Shown here: one piece after another, positions 22,501 through 34,479 of the stretch
How the letters are laid out: every line of letters begins with the position of its first letter
Numbering within the stretch: the first letter of the stretch is position 1
Origin: Plazaster borealis
Lineage: Eukaryota > Echinodermata > Asteroidea > Forcipulatida > Labidiasteridae
Length of the DNA: 64,000 bases
Reading direction: 5' to 3'
Assembly: GCA_021014325.1 (NCBI GenBank)
Contig: CM037467.1
Span: 12,363,273 to 12,427,272, forward strand
Notes under the pieces: model-generated
Seen by the model: the letters and a program-made list of their open reading frames with translations, nothing else
What the model was told of the DNA's origin: nothing
Database searches by the model: none
Position numbers and translations under genes: made by a program

Positions 22501-22772
22501 AGAACAATGGACCCACACGGCAATCTCAATAGGAACAATGGACCCCACAAGGCAATCTCAATAGGAACAATGGACCCCACAAGGCAATCTCAATAGGAAC
22601 AATGGACCCCACAAGGCAATCTCAATAGGAACAATGGACCCCACAAGGCAATCTCAATAGGAACAATGGACCCCACAAGGAAATCTCAATAGAAACAATA
22701 GACGCACAAGGCAATCTCAATAGAAACAATAGACGCACAAGGCAATCTCAATAGGAACAATGGACCCCGCAG
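22501..22772 (+). repeat. 32-bp minisatellite, about 8.7 copies
   Basis: The unit reads GGAACAATGGACCCCACAAG then GCAATCTCAATA. Five central units are nearly identical. Two later units are a 31-bp variant with AATAGACGCACAAGG. The pattern suggests recent expansion in the centre with older edges. Every unit contains GGACCCCAC. Confidence 0.95.
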
Positions 22773-24006
22773 AGAAGGTCTTTAGAAAAGGGACAATAGG
22801 TTAAACAATGCAGGACCCCATAAACCTGATCCCGTAAGGATATGTGTGCTGACAACGTACCACAGGGGCGGTGCAACCAAACAGATCTCTCGCTGCAGGG
22901 TTTTTTAAATTTTCAATCATTCAAATGTTGTCATTCATTTTTTTTCAGACATAAAATTTGTAAGACAGTGTTACTTTATTCGAAAAAAACAGTAAATATA
23001 AAAGCTCAAACAAAAAAAAGGAAATGGCTTGACGTTTCAACCCTAGCAGAGACTTTCTCGAAGGCTAAATGTCAACACAACACACATAAACAAGTAAACA
23101 AGGGGTTAGTGTAACAGAAAAGCAAACAGCAGAAGTTAGAACAACCTGTAACAAACAAGACAAAATGTAACAAAGAACAATGGAGGTAAGGAGAATCACC
23201 AAAAGGGATACTGCAACAGAGAGGATTATAAATGAGAAAATAGAATTAGCTGTTGCAAACTGCTTACGAATCGAACATATATAAATATATCTCCACATAT
23301 TGTTCATCAACTCAAACGTCATTTAAATACAGGTGTAAGTCGTAGACTATTGATTAATTTGAATCACAGAACCACTACTGCCTCTCAATCTACCTTTAAT
23401 ACACGACATTTTATGCCCGCTAGCTGCAGAAACCCCCACAGCGAACCCGTTCAGTAAACGAGCACCTGGGATCAATCCCCACAGAGACAACGAAAGCAAA
23501 ACGTGCGCATTATCACATTCTTAAACAACAAAAAAGGTATTAAACTTAATAGCAGCAACTGCAGTCCCAGCGTTTAATAGTATACGCTATTGTCAGGGGT
23601 AACTAAATTGAAATTTCATTTGCAAATCGTCCACATCTTATTAACATAAGGATTTACCGTCGCTGTTTTATACTGATTCCAGCGCACCCCGCTTGTTTTT
23701 CTTCTTCAGGAAAGTGAGTAGCATAATAAAGTTGTTTTAAAATAGAGTGTAATTGATACTACCCCCAAATTATGGATTACTGAGTTGGGACATTATGAAA
23801 TCATGTCTGGAACCAAATTCTGAAATTGTACTCGAAACGATATATTTTGATCACTACGAGGAACTTATATAATGTGCGTGAATGATTTTTTGTGAAATCA
23901 GATCAGTTAGCCGAGATCTATCTTTCACCCTCTTACGGGAGGCAATTTCCTACAGACGACTTCCTGCTTGTGATGGTTTCCCGTCCGTAAAGATATACGA
24001 CGTCCT
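22773..24006. other. No gene; one retroelement-associated motif
   Basis: Apart from the CGAAACGTC-type motif at 23026-23073, I see only AT-rich unique-looking DNA. Confidence 0.4.
23026..23073 (-). other. Degenerate Penelope-type hammerhead-like motif
   Basis: Read on the minus strand it has TTCGAGAAAGTCTCTGCTAG then GGTTGAAACGTCAAGCC. GAAACGTCAAG is shared with loci at 31679, 32850 and 33871, and in part with 51161. Penelope-like elements are known to carry hammerhead ribozymes with a CGAAAC-GUC 3' core. Here the CUGAUGA box is not preserved, so activity is not expected. Confidence 0.3.
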
Positions 24007-24029
24007 CAGTCAGTCAGTCAGTCAGTCAT
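24007..24029 (+). repeat. (CAGT)n microsatellite
   Basis: Five to six tandem CAGT units. Confidence 0.9.
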
Positions 24030-24113
24030 AATGTGTAAATACCCGGTCCAAGTTAACCAAAACATTATGGTATCCCTGGATGCTGATTGGCCCATAGCGT
24101 AACCCGATTTGTA

Positions 24114-24347
24114 TTAAAGGGACACGTTTCCTAGGATCGGGCGAGTTGGTCTATGAAAAGCGTTTGTAACCGTTTTTTATAAAATGCATTATGGTTAGAA
24201 AGATGTTTTAAATGTATAATACAATGATCCACACAAATATGCCTCGAAATTGCGTGGTTTTCCTTTTACATCGTGAACTAACACGGCAGGCCATTTTGTA
24301 TAGAGCCAAATTGTTGACTCCTCAAAATGGCGGACGTGTCCCTTTAA
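24114..24347 (+). mobile_element. Miniature inverted-repeat element, family D
   Basis: The ends are a 13-bp inverted repeat, TTAAAGGGACACG and CGTGTCCCTTTAA. The interior has GGGCGAGTTGGTCTATGAAA and CCTCGAAATTGCGTGGTTTT. I recall very similar elements from other marine invertebrate genomes, but this has not been searched. No ORF. Confidence 0.8.
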
Positions 24348-24893
24348 TGTAAACTATTCACTTCAATATTTTGACCCATGATGTAAACCCGAATGGTAAT
24401 GGAAACCCACAACGTTATGCAATCTCACTCATAATTGTAACTCCGATCTCAATGGACAACAACCTGTACAGTTGTTTCAAAACGTAATCTGAACCATAAT
24501 GTAACCATGGAATGAAACCTTAATCGGTAACGTTACCCAACCTGACCACTTAATGTAACTCGAATCGTAACGCAAACCCTCCTGCGTTGAGTAATGTGTA
24601 ATGAAGCTCATAGTGTAAATGATATTACGCCCAATTTCCGGGCTCATTGGTCTATGATGTAATCCACGCCAAAATGATATCTGACCGATGTTAACCGAAG
24701 TATGATGGCGTCACAGCAAATGTTTTACCGATCCTTGCGTTACCAACTTCCACACGAACCATAAGATAGCGCCCCAACAGCTGGTCGCTCACTTCTTTGT
24801 ATTTTCTTGCCCACTTCTTTATATTTTCTTGCCCATTGTGTAATCCGACCATTATTAATATTAGTTAACCGATCAATATTAATCCGATAATGT
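24348..24893 (+). repeat. Eroded tandem array with AATGTAA core
   Basis: The word AATGTAA or one-base variants (GATGTAA, AGTGTAA, ATTGTAA, AACGTAA) recurs about every 12-25 bases for 500 bases, often followed by C-rich triplets and GAA. It merges into the regular 12-bp array at 24894. It may be an older, decayed wing of the same satellite. Confidence 0.45.
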
Positions 24894-25267
24894 AATGCCA
24901 TTCTGGATGCCATTCTGTATGTCATTCTGTATGCCATTCTGTATGCCTTTCTGTATGCCATTCTGTATGCCATTCTGTATGCCATTCAGTATGCCATTCT
25001 GTATGCCATTCTGTATGCCATTCTGTATGCCATTCTGTATGCCATTCTGTATGCCATTCTGTATGCCATTCTGTATGCCATTCTGTATGCCATTCTGTAT
25101 GCCATTCTGTATGCCATTTTGTATGCCTTTCTGTATGCCATTCTGTATGCCATTCTGTATGCCATTCAGTATGCCATTCTGTATGCCATTCTGTATGCCA
25201 TTCTGCATGTCATTCTGTATGCCATTCTGTATGCCATTCTGTATGACATTCTGTATGACATTCTGTA
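24894..25267 (+). repeat. 12-bp satellite array (ATGCCATTCTGT) with 180-bp higher-order unit
   Basis: About 31 tandem copies of ATGCCATTCTGT. Variant units ATGCCTTTCTGT (24943, 25123) and ATGCCATTCAGT (24979, 25159) recur exactly 180 bases apart, that is 15 units. This shows a block duplication within the array. Because 12 is divisible by three, frames stay open on both strands: a Met-Pro-Phe-Cys repeat on plus, and Asn-Gly-Ile-Gln and Met-Ala-Tyr-Arg repeats on minus. These are artefacts unless transcription is shown. Confidence 0.97.
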
Positions 25268-25826
25268 GCCTGTGTGTCATGGTGGTGCGGTCTGGTGCAC
25301 CAGACTCAAGTTCTGGGCCCAGTTTCATAGAGCTGCATAAGCACAAAAAGTAGCTAAACGAAACAAAATGATGCTTCAAAACAAAAAGCAGCTATAAGCA
25401 CAACAAAATGATGCTTACCAGAATAAGGTTACCAGCCAAACTACCATGTCACCTGTACAATTTGTGACTTGTATCATGCTCATTTCTGCTTAGCAAACAA
25501 ATTGGGCCCTGGTTGTTAAGTCATCCAGGTGTGGGTTCGGGTCACAGTTGTGCCACTTGTGTCCATGAGCAAGATGTTTTACCATAATTGCTTCTCTTCA
25601 CCCAGGGGTATGGATGGGTACCTGCAAGGGTAGAGGCTGATAATGTGTTTGGAAAAGCCTTCGGAGGCCACGCCAGCCCAGGGCTGTATACTCCCCTAGG
25701 GAGCTTAGGAAGATTACAGGAATGTACAATCCCCATTGAACAGGGGAATATTGTAAAGCGCATCGATACTTTATTGTAAAATGCACTGTGTAAGAACTAG
25801 TTTTTATTATTGCTATTATTTTGTAC
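25268..25826 (+). mobile_element. tRNA-derived SINE inserted in the 12-bp array
   Basis: The head (GTGTGTCATGGTGGTGCGGT, CCAGACTCAAGTTCTG) continues after a nested insertion as GTTAAGTCATCCAGGTGTGG and a B-box-like GGGTTCGGGTCAC. The body follows with CACTTGTGTCCATGAGCAAG and CACCCAGGGGTATGGATGGG, then a T-rich tail. Array-like sequence (CCATTCTGTATTC) flanks its right end. The SINE is the same type as at 54545-54923. Confidence 0.75.
25316..25508. mobile_element. 193-bp miniature element nested in the SINE
   Basis: Ends are GGCCCAGTTT and AAATTGGGCC, flanked by CTG on both sides. Removing the element and one CTG restores the uninterrupted SINE word TTCTGGTTGTTAAG, supporting a 3-bp target duplication. 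The interior has GCATAAGCACAAAAAGTAGC and ATTTCTGCTTAGCAAAC. A relative lies at about 42005-42180. Confidence 0.75.
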
Positions 25827-25882
25827 CGGAACACCATTCTGTATTCTATGATGTATGCCATAATGTAAGATCCGATCAATAG
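25827..25882 (+). repeat. Right-hand remnant of the 12-bp array
   Basis: CCATTCTGTATTC, ATGATGTATGCCATAATGTA continue the array vocabulary after the SINE. Confidence 0.6.
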
Positions 25883-27094
25883 CATGAAATTATGCCATAT
25901 GTTGTATTATATTCGGTAAAACTCGATCAACAGATGAGTTATGAAACCAGTCGAGCTATTTGGTTCGTGACATAAATCCAATGGCAATAACTTACCAGAC
26001 GACCATCCCCCCCCCCCTCACCCCTCTGAGCTTAATGGACTTGACCTTGAAAAGCCTTCCTCGCATCACTGCTTCATAAAAGCCCACAACACTGCACGCA
26101 CGAATTGTTACCCAACTGCATTGACTATAAGAAGTTTATCAGTTGGCCTTTGACCTCGGCGGTCCAAATATGGCGTGATATGAGCCTGCTTGGCTCATCT
26201 TCTTTCTTTTATACATCAGACCTAGAAAAAGGTATGTCCTCAAAATTATCGACAACAATTTGTAGCGCGCGGCAAATTTCGCGAACAAGTTTGTAGCTCG
26301 CACGAAATTTCACAAACAAGAATGTTTATTTCTGTGTGTCAGGACATTGCAATTAGCCACTGCGTAATGGTAGCTAGGGGAAAAATTGAGGGACAGTACT
26401 TGGGAGCGTATTAATTGATATTGATGTAAAACATTGATATCGCTTCAATTTATCATCACGCCGGGGTCAGATGAATAATATGGCAAATGAAATGCCGTAC
26501 GTTTTTGGCGGGAAACCATCAAACGGAGAACTCTCTCGTCTGCCCGTTTTTTGTTGATGTAATTAAGTTATATCGAGTATGTGACGACGTATTGGATGAG
26601 GTCGAATTGGGGTAATTGTCAATCTCAGCAAGCTGCTGTCATAAAGGTTGGGTACTTAGCCTTCCCTCGAAAATAGTTCAAATTGTGGAACGTAGCTCTC
26701 TAGGTCTTTATTGAAGCTGGGGTGGAAGCAGGATGTTGCTGAAAATGTTTGTCTGAAATTAGCTTCATTAGCTTCGTGTTGGTTACATTTTTGTGTTACC
26801 AATATAACAATGTGTGCGACCAGATTCAAACAAGGCGTACGTTGTATTGTCTGGAGGGGGGTGTGGGATGTCTTGAAGATGGTGTTAAGTATCTTAACTA
26901 AACGGTCGAAAGTGCCACGTTCCCCATCTTTCAGAGCGTTCGAACCCCGGCCTGCCCAATCCTTGTTTGGCATCGCTCTTCAGACAGCTTTTGTTATCAT
27001 CAGAAGATAATAACAAATAATAATATTCATCGCACATGATTCCATATACTTTCAGCAAGATCCCTTCCTCATTTATTCTGACTTTTTGGTAAAA

Positions 27095-27185
27095 CATGAT
27101 TTTTTTTAAATTTTTTTTTTTACCTCCAGTTTAATTTTTTTTTTCATAAAGCATTTTTATTTTTATTTTTTAATTTTTTATACAA
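27095..27185. repeat. T-rich low complexity
   Basis: Runs of 7-11 T separated by one to three other bases. Confidence 0.9.
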
Positions 27186-28685
27186 ACTCATTAGAAAGTT
27201 TAACATAGTTTAATGCATTAATTAGGGAAGCCCTTTATAAAGTTTGTTGTAAGAGTCGCTTGTATGTTCACGACAATTAAACCCCGGCTGTAATTTGCAT
27301 CAAAAACACAGTGTTAAAATCATAGATCGCGGGTTCATGTCCTGGGAATGCTGATTTCAGTTGGTAACATATTCCGTGTAATCCATGTACATTATGTTGT
27401 CTCTCCATGATTTTTTTTCATGAAGGGAATATAAGAACAGCATCGAACCAAGTTTAATAATAATGTCAACTTTATTTTTAAATTCAAGAGGTGTGCATTT
27501 TAGTGCGTTAAACGAAACAATTATTTTTCGTATAATTAATACTCATATAATTGCTACTAGTTCAATTAATTTGACATTATTCAGTTAATAGAACTTAATT
27601 CCATACAGGAGGACCTATCCATTTCTGGGAAAGAGGACAGGACGGGGGAAACGTTTGAGAAAAAATTACTTTAGGCGCGTATATTCAATTAACTCCGCAT
27701 TCCCTACTGATGCGTAACTTCATTAAAGATACTTGTTCAGTTGTTCACCTGTTACCATCTGATCTGCCGGGTACCAGTATCTGTGCCACGATTACATCGG
27801 CCGCTGTTAATGGAAGTGATCAATATGATATCCGTTATTTTATCTCTTTTTTTTGTTATCTACCGAAATCAAAGGAAGGTAGTAAAACCAGCTGACCTGA
27901 ACTGAGGTGATTGTAAATTAATACATCGGGGCTTGTGATTATTGATATTTGATTAACATAGGGGGATCCAACGGAAATCATGTGCATACCAATGAAAGTC
28001 TTGAATTTCGATAATTTTAATTACACAAAAAAGTGCAAATGGCCCCATTTGTGATTTTGATCAAGAATGCACTTTTCTCAACAACAAAAAGGACCTTGGA
28101 AAAAAAACCAGAATGGAAATCAATCAGGCTTACCCTGCCTTGGGTTAAATGTATGTTAAAAAATTGTATTCCATATTTTGTGGATAATCCATCGGCTCGT
28201 GAAATGGACATTGAGTTCAGTTAACTCCGTCCATTAATTAAAAAAAACAACCTATCATTACAAGGGAGTGAGGGTCATTTTAACAATTATTCAAATTTTG
28301 CCGTGTTGTAAGCTTGAATAAATTGCGCCACTTTACGTTTCAAATGTTGACTTATTATGTTGTGTTAATCAGTCCCCGTGTGATCGCTGTCGATCAATTA
28401 GAAGAAATGAACTCTGCAACGTGTTTGTTTGGTTGGTTGGGTTTTTCTTCTTTTGGCATTTTGGAAGCCTGAGATTTAGGGTTGACTTTGCCACTCCGTT
28501 TTTCGCTCGATAATGGAAAAGATTGGTTTTCATATACCCGCAGTCTCACCATTCGATCATGTTTACACACGGCAAAATGTAAACCAATTAATAACGTTTG
28601 CTTGTATCGCAAAATTAAGTTTATTGGTACTATTTATTTCTTAGTATTTCCACAAACGTCCAAGTTTAACAATGCCATAGTTTAG

Positions 28686-28737
28686 GTAGTAAGTTAGTTA
28701 GTTAGCTGGTTAGTTAGTTAGTTAGTTAGTTATTCGT
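28686..28737 (+). repeat. (GTTA)n microsatellite
   Basis: About twelve GTTA units with one interruption (GCTGG). Confidence 0.95.
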
Positions 28738-31232
28738 AACCCAGGGTTTGACCAAACAGTTATAACTGGTTTACACTATAAACTAAGTTATACAATATTA
28801 CAACATATCAATTTAGTATTTACTATTAACGGCATAATAATAAATGGCTTCTTTACGTCATGCCGTCACTTGTGTTCGTGTCAGATATCATAGGAAGCTA
28901 ATTTTCTGCACTTCACAAATTTAAAAACCCCAGTTTACCCAAATAATAATAATATACAAACAGGGGATACAAACGGTCAACGTAGTCATTATCATTATTT
29001 ATTTCGTTCTGTCTAAAATCTCGCCACGAAATGTGTATTCCTAACCGGCAAGCTGTAAAAATCACATGTAATGCTGGATTAACGCTGTCTTATATACTGA
29101 TTAGATCAAGCGCGTGCGGTCACCAACTCCAGCCTATCAAACTAATGCAGGCCGTTGATTACGCTGATAAATCAATTGTGACACCTGCGTTATAAAGCTT
29201 TACGGTGTGGGACTAACGTTCCAATGAAATTATCCAGTTGCTGTGGCAACGATACTTTTTCTGCGTGGCCGATTTAGCCAATTGATATTGCTGCGTCGTC
29301 CGTACATCGTTTTCGTTATGGTTTTGTTTCTCGCTGAAAAACTGGAGCATACTTATTGGGTTGTTTTTTTGAGAGAGTCTTATCCTATGATTTCCAGAAG
29401 AGATATCATTGTGAAAGTCAGATAAAGTTCAACTTGACTTCCGCAACGAGGTTGCTCTAGTTGTGTCGTAAAAGACATAACCATTCAACTAATGAAAGCA
29501 ACACTATTTCTCTGCCGCGCGGTACATTTCAGCGTCAGCCATCGCCCGAAATTGTTTTCAATTGAACTTTGGCCCATTAAAGAGGTCACGGGTCATCAGC
29601 GTTGTGATTAACCCCCAAATCGCATACTTCCTTCAATTAGTTATCATCCGTCATCACTCCTATGTCTTTTTTTGTGTGTGAAGAGTTGGTTCTTTTCTGC
29701 CGGTAATGAAAGCTTTATTATCCGCAAACGTCACAAAACATTTCGATCAAAACATGTCAGCATTGACTTTGCTGAAAAAGAAAAAAAGCGTTAACTGCTT
29801 GGAATCTGATGCGGACCGTGGTAGTGTTTTCAACTGGCTCTTTCAATGTGACACACTTCGTAATGCCGCAGCAAATTAACTTTTCTTGTGACCTAAATAC
29901 ATTAATGGAATAAGGTCAGGTAAAGTTAACCCATAACTATATTGAATGTGATTATTGGATCTACGGTCTTTGGAAAGTGGGGCGTGGGGGTGTCGAAGAC
30001 TTGGGTCACCCACTCTCATCTGAGACTCTTTAATAAAAACTTATGGTGTTCGCTTTGTTCATTTTCTTCAGTGTACCCTTGTGGATAACACAGCCCTTTG
30101 TGTGGGTGTGCACTTTACTTGCTGCACCATTATCGTGAAGTTTTGAAAATCTAGTTTGACTGAGAGATGGGAAACAGGGTCTTAATTTCCAAATGATTAA
30201 AGGTGCGGTCACGTCGCGATTTCCTTGAATGATGCATGGATTACTAACCTTTGACCCGCTCTTTGACTAGCTGCATAAATAAAAAGCTCTTTAAACGATC
30301 ATGTCTAAAGTAAAAAGGTCTCCATCCCAAGCTATCCTGACATCCCCGCTACGCCTCCGCTCCCCCCCCCCCGCCCCCGATGCCGCTCTAGGTTGTCCAC
30401 TTCGTTCAGCCAAAACTAAACTTTGTTTGTTTTCTTCTTCCGTTATCTTTTCAGTTTGTTCTGTCTTTCATAACTTTTGCGGATCGTTTTCCAAACTTTC
30501 TCACCTCAAGTGGATCCAATTAAATGATTCCAAACTTTGATTGCATATCAGCTCCAATCTAAGAAGCTGAACCTTCTGACAGTTCAATGGATCAGTAACA
30601 GTAAGTCCCCTAAATCCCACAGTATAAACCTTTGTTGTTTTTCGACGAAAACTAATTTCCGAACCACATGATTGGAAAGCACATTTTTTTAAAATCACAA
30701 TCTTGTTTTAGTTTTTAAAATTTGTATTTGTTTCCACAAAGCTTTATCACCCCCCCCCCCTTGAGTTGATGCTGGGTCATTATTGTATTTACTGAAGCCA
30801 CAAACATCGATTTATATTTAAATTTGACAGTATAATTCGATATCGGAAATTATAATACAATTCCACGCAACACCTTGCCTACACCCTTTCTGGAGTATTA
30901 TAGCATAAGGTCGATTGACGCTTTAGATCGAGGACTCATTAAAACAAAACAAAACAGTCTGCTTATTAACTTGATGCACAATACGGAAGGCAAAGGACTA
31001 TTCGTTTGTTTTGATATTACAAATGCATTGATTTTAAGTTTGAATAATTCAAAAGAATTACGGGAAGTGAATCCGCGCCTCGGTCAATTTGTTACATCTA
31101 TCCCTCTGTTTATTAATGTGATTTTTGTTATTTCTTCAAGACCCCTTTGCACTTTCCGATAAGATGCCATTGAACTTTGGACTTATTTAATGTTTATACC
31201 CATTTATAAAGGGAAGCTTTTTGTTTCCGTGT

Positions 31233-31607
31233 TAAAGGGATTGTATACGTTTGGTAATTGGAACCCACTGTTTGTTTCAATCCTATAGTTGCAGTATACC
31301 ATAAAACAAACCTGTGGACATTTCATTTCAAAAGGTGGTAGCATTTTTGAGATTTTGCCGAAAATCTGGGGCGGTTAGGAAGAACAATCTGCAGTTGGAT
31401 TACACACTCTGAGAAACGTTACTGCAGCAACGCTTCTCAGATTCAATTTTTTGGGGGGATAAAAAGTGATATATTTTTTCCATAACCGCAGTACTTCGAA
31501 GTGAACAGTTTCTCAAAATGCATTGTACTATCCAAAGCTCCTGTACTTCTTACCAAGTAAGTTTTTATTGCCATTAGTTTTCAGTCAAACGTATACAGAC
31601 CCTTTAA
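31233..31607 (-). mobile_element. Miniature inverted-repeat element, family B (minus copy)
   Basis: Ends TTAAAGGGATTGTATACGTT and AAACGTATACAGACCCTTTAA. The central palindrome is at 31409-31440 (CTGAGAAACGTTACTG and its near-inverse). Internal words match the copy at 6629 in inverse. Confidence 0.85.
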
Positions 31608-31678
31608 CAGAAATGAGAAAAAATATCCGTTTTAAAGATGATTAGAATTGTAGATTTCATAGATTCATGAAAATTCCC

Positions 31679-31724
31679 TTTCGAGCGAGCAGATTATACT
31701 GTTCGAAACGTCAAGACCCAACCG
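31679..31724 (+). other. Degenerate Penelope-type hammerhead-like motif
   Basis: GAGCAG, a short ATTATA loop and CTGTTC can form a 6-bp stem II (one G-T pair), directly followed by CGAAACGTCAAG. The upstream box reads CTTTCGA instead of CUGAUGA, so the ribozyme would be dead. This is the best of the five related loci. Confidence 0.35.
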
Positions 31725-32849
31725 GGTTCTTCGCAGAATCAACACTTTTCCCAAAAGAGTTTTATTTCCCGCAAATTTACTACTATAGTTTTTCTTATAC
31801 GATCCACACAAAGCAAAGCTTCTAACATCACAAAAAAGCAACGTTTTAAACAACGATTTTTTTTTTACTCAAAGCGAGGAGAAGACAAACTCAAACCGAA
31901 ATCTCTCCACTCTTCTGAGACGAAGAGCCTAGTTCCCATCAACCAGTATTTTAATGATAAATATATCAATTGAGTAAAGACATCATCTAATTTGCTCAAT
32001 TCGCTTCGCGGGTAACCCTCGGGGATGACGATTCTTCATTGAATCGATGTCAATAATGATCAAAACGTTTAGTGAGCCGGGCAGGAGAACAGGCTGGCGA
32101 GAACACCCCTTTGGGTTGTAGAATCCGGAGCTCCTATTGTGTGGTGCTTTTGTACATTCATCTTGTTTCTTCATTGCTGCGTCCTCCTCATCCTCAACCC
32201 GCTGCATGTGATGTGGCGTTCGCGGGGATCGGTCCAATATTACACTCTGTCTTGAAGGAGGTGGGCTGCGTTTAAGAAGAGGCACTTAATTGTATAAAAA
32301 TAATATACTGCATCTAAGTTACATGCACCGTATGAGCTAGTTGGTCTCACTCTGTCATTATATCGATTTGACTGAAGAAAGGAGTAACGAGATTTTGTCC
32401 TCTCCTTTGTGACAATGTTGTGAAAGATACTTGGATTTTTTTTATAGATATATTTAATACACATTTATATAATATATCAAAAGTCAATCGTATAATTTTT
32501 TCTTTTTTTCCTTTTTATAATCCCGGGGTTAACATTTTATTGCTCTCTAATCTACAGACATTAACAATAGAAAATAAAATCGTACAATTTTTAAGGCGCC
32601 AAATCCAACGCTCGTTGCTCATAGTGCCGTATAATAAGCTTTCGAACAAAGGTAGGTTTTAAGTGAAGATTTGAAAATGGCTACTTATAAAGGGAGATTA
32701 TTTGATGTTCTCAGGAAAATGATTCCAGATCCTAAAGTGCAGGGATAGAAAAGGCACGACCCCCACTGTTAGCCCCTGGGAATGCGAAGGACGGTAGCTT
32801 CTTAGCATTTTGTATGATTAACCAACAGTTATTGGGGTTTGAGTATCTG

Positions 32850-32890
32850 ATTAAGACACATATAATATACAAATCGAAACGTCAAGGTTA
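32850..32890 (+). other. Degenerate Penelope-type hammerhead-like motif
   Basis: CTGATTA (one change from CUGAUGA) is followed after 21 bases by CGAAACGTCAAGG. A clear stem II between them is not visible. Confidence 0.3.
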
Positions 32891-33870
32891 AACCTCAAAC
32901 ACTGTTTAAAAACATCAGATGTTGTTCAGTATTGGGGTTTTTTACCAAATTTATTTCTCGGTATTATATGCACTTTTTCTCCCAAGACAAAAATGTGTTG
33001 CTATAGGCATTTGCACTTTGTGTCTGCCGTACTGTGTGGATATAATATACTTTAAAATTTAAATAATAATTGCATCAATGCGCATCAAGTCGTACTAAAT
33101 ATTACCTCAAAGGTGACCTACTTTGCATTGTGACGTCATCAGATGCACATAATTCGAGCCGCGTCTAAACAGACGTGCAGTGCATGTCAATTTAACAATA
33201 GTCAATGTTTGAGCTACAAACCGAAGGTTAAGCGTAGTCCAGAAGCCCAAATCCATGATACTAATAATATTTCCAAAAATAAAAATAAAAAATAGTGCGT
33301 TCACTACGAATTTCCTCCCAGCTTAACCCTAGGAGGTGTCGATGCGCACAGCAGACGCTTCAATCTTTCTCTCTGTCAGACGGGCGGCTGCGTGCAAACA
33401 AATGTGTACTTTCCGCAGCCCTCCTTTTGGCATTTGGCCATTTTGCACTTCATTTAGTTCTCCAAGTTGAATTGGGTTCGCTTTCATCGTGTTTAAAAAG
33501 CCTGGGTAAATAGAATGTTGAGGAACTATTTTTTCCCCATTCAAGGCGCAGTGAGTTCTTTTGAGCGGCAAGTGTTAGTTGTATATTGATGTTGTCTCAG
33601 TGGGAGACTTTAGCAGACGTTTCCAATGTTCTCAGAAATGTGCGCACGCTCAGAACTACGCATTGCACCCTGGTATATGTTTGCTGCCACCTAGCGTTCA
33701 AAAGTTTCAGATTGCTTTATTAGAGACAATTGTCAAAATATAACGCATTGAAAACATTTGGTTCCTCTTTTCTGTACACTTTATTTAGATTTTTGAGGTA
33801 TAATGAACTGTATGCCAAATCCTACATTACACTGTATAAAAAAAAGAAAATAATTCTTGCAACAGGGTTA

Positions 33871-33930
33871 TCCTTGACGTTTCGACTGATGTGCCCTGGT
33901 CTTTATCGTGAGACCGAGGACGGTAATTAG
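33871..33930 (-). other. Degenerate Penelope-type hammerhead-like motif
   Basis: On the minus strand CTCACGATAAAGACC is followed by CAGTCGAAACGTCAAGG. It shares the CGAAACGTCAAG word with three other loci within 11 kb. Confidence 0.3.
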
Positions 33931-33956
33931 GTTACACTGGTAAAGACCGTGTACAC

Positions 33957-34479
33957 CTAAAGGGCCCCCACTTCCTAATCCCCTCATGTGTATGAAAACT
34001 AATTGACACCCATATTTGGTTAATTTAAATTAAAAGTGATATTTTGTTTTGTAAACGTTACAAAATTGTCCTCTCTTATCTGGACAACTGAGGGTGCTGT
34101 CGCAGTGATGTCATTTCAGGAAAACACTTGTTAAAACCCCAAAATTTGCTTGTGAAAAGAATTTGAGAGAAAAGTTTGCACTTTGGCATATTGCCATGAA
34201 CTTACACACTAACAAGTCAATAAAGACAAGGAAGTTTACGACATCGAAATAGCCTAATTAATTCTGTTGACTTTTTGTGCATAAACTAATTGCAACATTG
34301 AGTTTTCTGCCATCACACTTCTGCTCATGAATATGGCAATTTGCATTAGCATAAAATACAAAAAGGCACTAAAATACCCTCAAAATCGCAAAACGAGAAT
34401 TGAAAATAAGGTGAAATGGGACACAAAGGTGCATCTCCAAGGATTGCTTTAAACAAAAATACATTTCATGGACCCTTTA
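33957..34479. mobile_element. Possible miniature element, family C
   Basis: CTAAAGGGCCC at the left and GGACCCTTTAAG at the right form a short inverted repeat with TA flanks, as in families A, B and D. The interior (about 500 bp) is AT-rich and without ORF. Only one copy is present. Confidence 0.4.

Larger units (their letters stand above)
25883..31232. other. Long unique-looking stretch, no gene recognised
   Basis: Contains a 30-bp imperfect duplication near 26245-26305, a C10 tract near 26010, T-rich low complexity at 27095-27185 and a GTTA microsatellite at 28686-28737. It also holds several chance-length open frames (to 105 codons at 26656-26973, minus). A G-T-A donor-like site after AGAAAAAG at 26230 has no convincing acceptor. 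Confidence 0.35.

Noticed and set aside
22501..22772. CRISPR array
   Set aside because: The units are contiguous with no variable spacers, in a eukaryotic repeat context. It is a minisatellite.
24879..25379. 166-codon Asn-Gly-Ile-Gln repeat frame and 152-codon Met-Pro-Phe-Cys frame as genes
   Set aside because: Both are consequences of a 12-bp tandem repeat whose unit length is a multiple of three. No promoter, splice or conservation evidence.
31679..33930. Functional hammerhead ribozymes
   Set aside because: No locus keeps CUGAUGA, a full stem II and the GAAAC core together. Only decayed resemblance is claimed.
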